From: Chloroflexota bacterium | Lineage (GTDB): Bacteria > Chloroflexota > Limnocylindria > P2-11E | Direction: 5' to 3' | Assembly (NCBI GenBank): GCA_005883775.1 | Contig: VBEU01000070.1 | Location: forward strand, 1 to 6,674 | DNA: 6,674 nucleotides | In this document: positions 6,322 to 6,674 of the stretch, in pieces | Layout of the letters: every line of letters starts with the position of its first letter | Numbering within the stretch: position 1 is the stretch's first letter | Made by a program: the position numbers and the translations under genes | Notes under the pieces: generated by a model | Seen by the model: the letters and a program-made list of their open reading frames with translations, nothing else | Databases searched by the model: none | Told to the model about the DNA's origin: nothing

Positions 6322-6674
6322 CCCCGCACATCAGGGCGCTGGTGTTCGACTTCGACGGGCTGATCCTCGAGACGGAGATGCCGGCGTTCCGTTCGTGGGC
6401 CGAGATATACCGCGAGCATGGCCATGAGCTGCCACGCGATCGGTGGCTCGACTACATCGGGCGCGAGGCGGGATGGTTCGATGCCCTTGCCCACCTCGAG
6501 TCGCTCGTCACCGCACCCTTCGACCGTGAGGTCGTCCGTCGACGACGCGAGGAGCGAAGGACAAAGCTCCTCGCTGAGCTCGATGTCATGGCAGGAATCC
6601 GCGACTACGTTGCTGAGGGCCGGCGCTTGGGCCTCCGCCTTGGGATCGCGTCCAGCTCGCCGACCCGCTACGTG
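6318..6674 (+). CDS. HAD-superfamily hydrolase, beta-phosphoglucomutase/phosphatase-like (partial, C-terminus beyond window)
   Basis: Translation from the ATG at 6318 stays open for 119 codons to the window edge. HAD motif I is present at the start: VFDFDGLILETE, with nucleophile Asp11 and acid/base Asp13, followed by the D/E-T-E variant usual in subfamily I. Residues about 20-95 form the helical cap domain, rich in Arg and Glu. Motif II appears as LGIASSSP (108-115), with Ser112 as the probable phosphate-binding residue. Motif III Lys and the motif IV acidic pair would lie beyond the edge. The pattern is that of phosphoglycolate phosphatase/beta-phosphoglucomutase-like enzymes that act on small phosphorylated metabolites. 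The start overlaps the M20 stop by four bases, and a weak GGAG lies about 15 bases upstream. Substrate unknown. Confidence 0.9.
   Translation, partial: MTPHIRALVFDFDGLILETEMPAFRSWAEIYREHGHELPRDRWLDYIGREAGWFDALAHLESLVTAPFDREVVRRRREERRTKLLAELDVMAGIRDYVAEGRRLGLRLGIASSSPTRYV

Overview
This is a compact, high-GC bacterial segment with almost no non-coding DNA. Genes meet in 4-base ATGA or GTGA overlaps, and GTG starts and weak Shine-Dalgarno sites are common. The codon use, the bacterial PIG-V-like membrane mannosyltransferase and the NMT1-type transporter would fit a soil or sediment Chloroflexota or an actinobacterium. The sequence contains no rRNA or other marker that settles this, so the taxonomy is inference only. 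No mobile element, CRISPR array, tRNA or rRNA is visible.

Left part (1-3475): two divergent units leave a 68-base gap. On the minus strand, a nitrilase-superfamily enzyme that most resembles beta-ureidopropionase (50-889) is followed 3 bases later by the first 15 codons of another gene. That fragment reads like the N-terminus of a methylmalonate/malonate-semialdehyde-type aldehyde dehydrogenase. On the plus strand lies a complete NitT/TauT-type ABC importer: ATPase (958-1698), permease (1695-2465) and an NMT1/THI5-like substrate-binding lipoprotein (2462-3475). Each importer gene overlaps the next by four bases. The combined picture is uptake of a pyrimidine-like or ureide compound followed by reductive catabolism: N-carbamoyl-beta-alanine to beta-alanine, then malonate semialdehyde to acetyl-CoA. 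The gap between the two units holds a perfect 10-base inverted repeat (923-950), the best candidate for a shared operator or promoter.

Middle (3445-3786, minus): a small protein of the O6-alkylguanine-DNA alkyltransferase fold has phenylalanine where the reactive cysteine should be. It is an alkyltransferase-like (ATL) protein. Its 3' end overlaps the transporter lipoprotein gene by 31 bases, and its 5' end overlaps the next plus-strand gene head to head.

Right part (3779-6674, plus): a likely operon of a polytopic PIG-V-like mannosyltransferase, an M20 zinc peptidase with all its metal ligands, and the N-terminal 119 residues of a HAD phosphatase or phosphoglucomutase-like protein that runs off the window. 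These look like general metabolism and envelope genes, with no evident link to the left part. I do not see a clearly new system here. The most checkable novelties are the inverted repeat, the pyrimidine-importer assignment and the Phe-type ATL protein.
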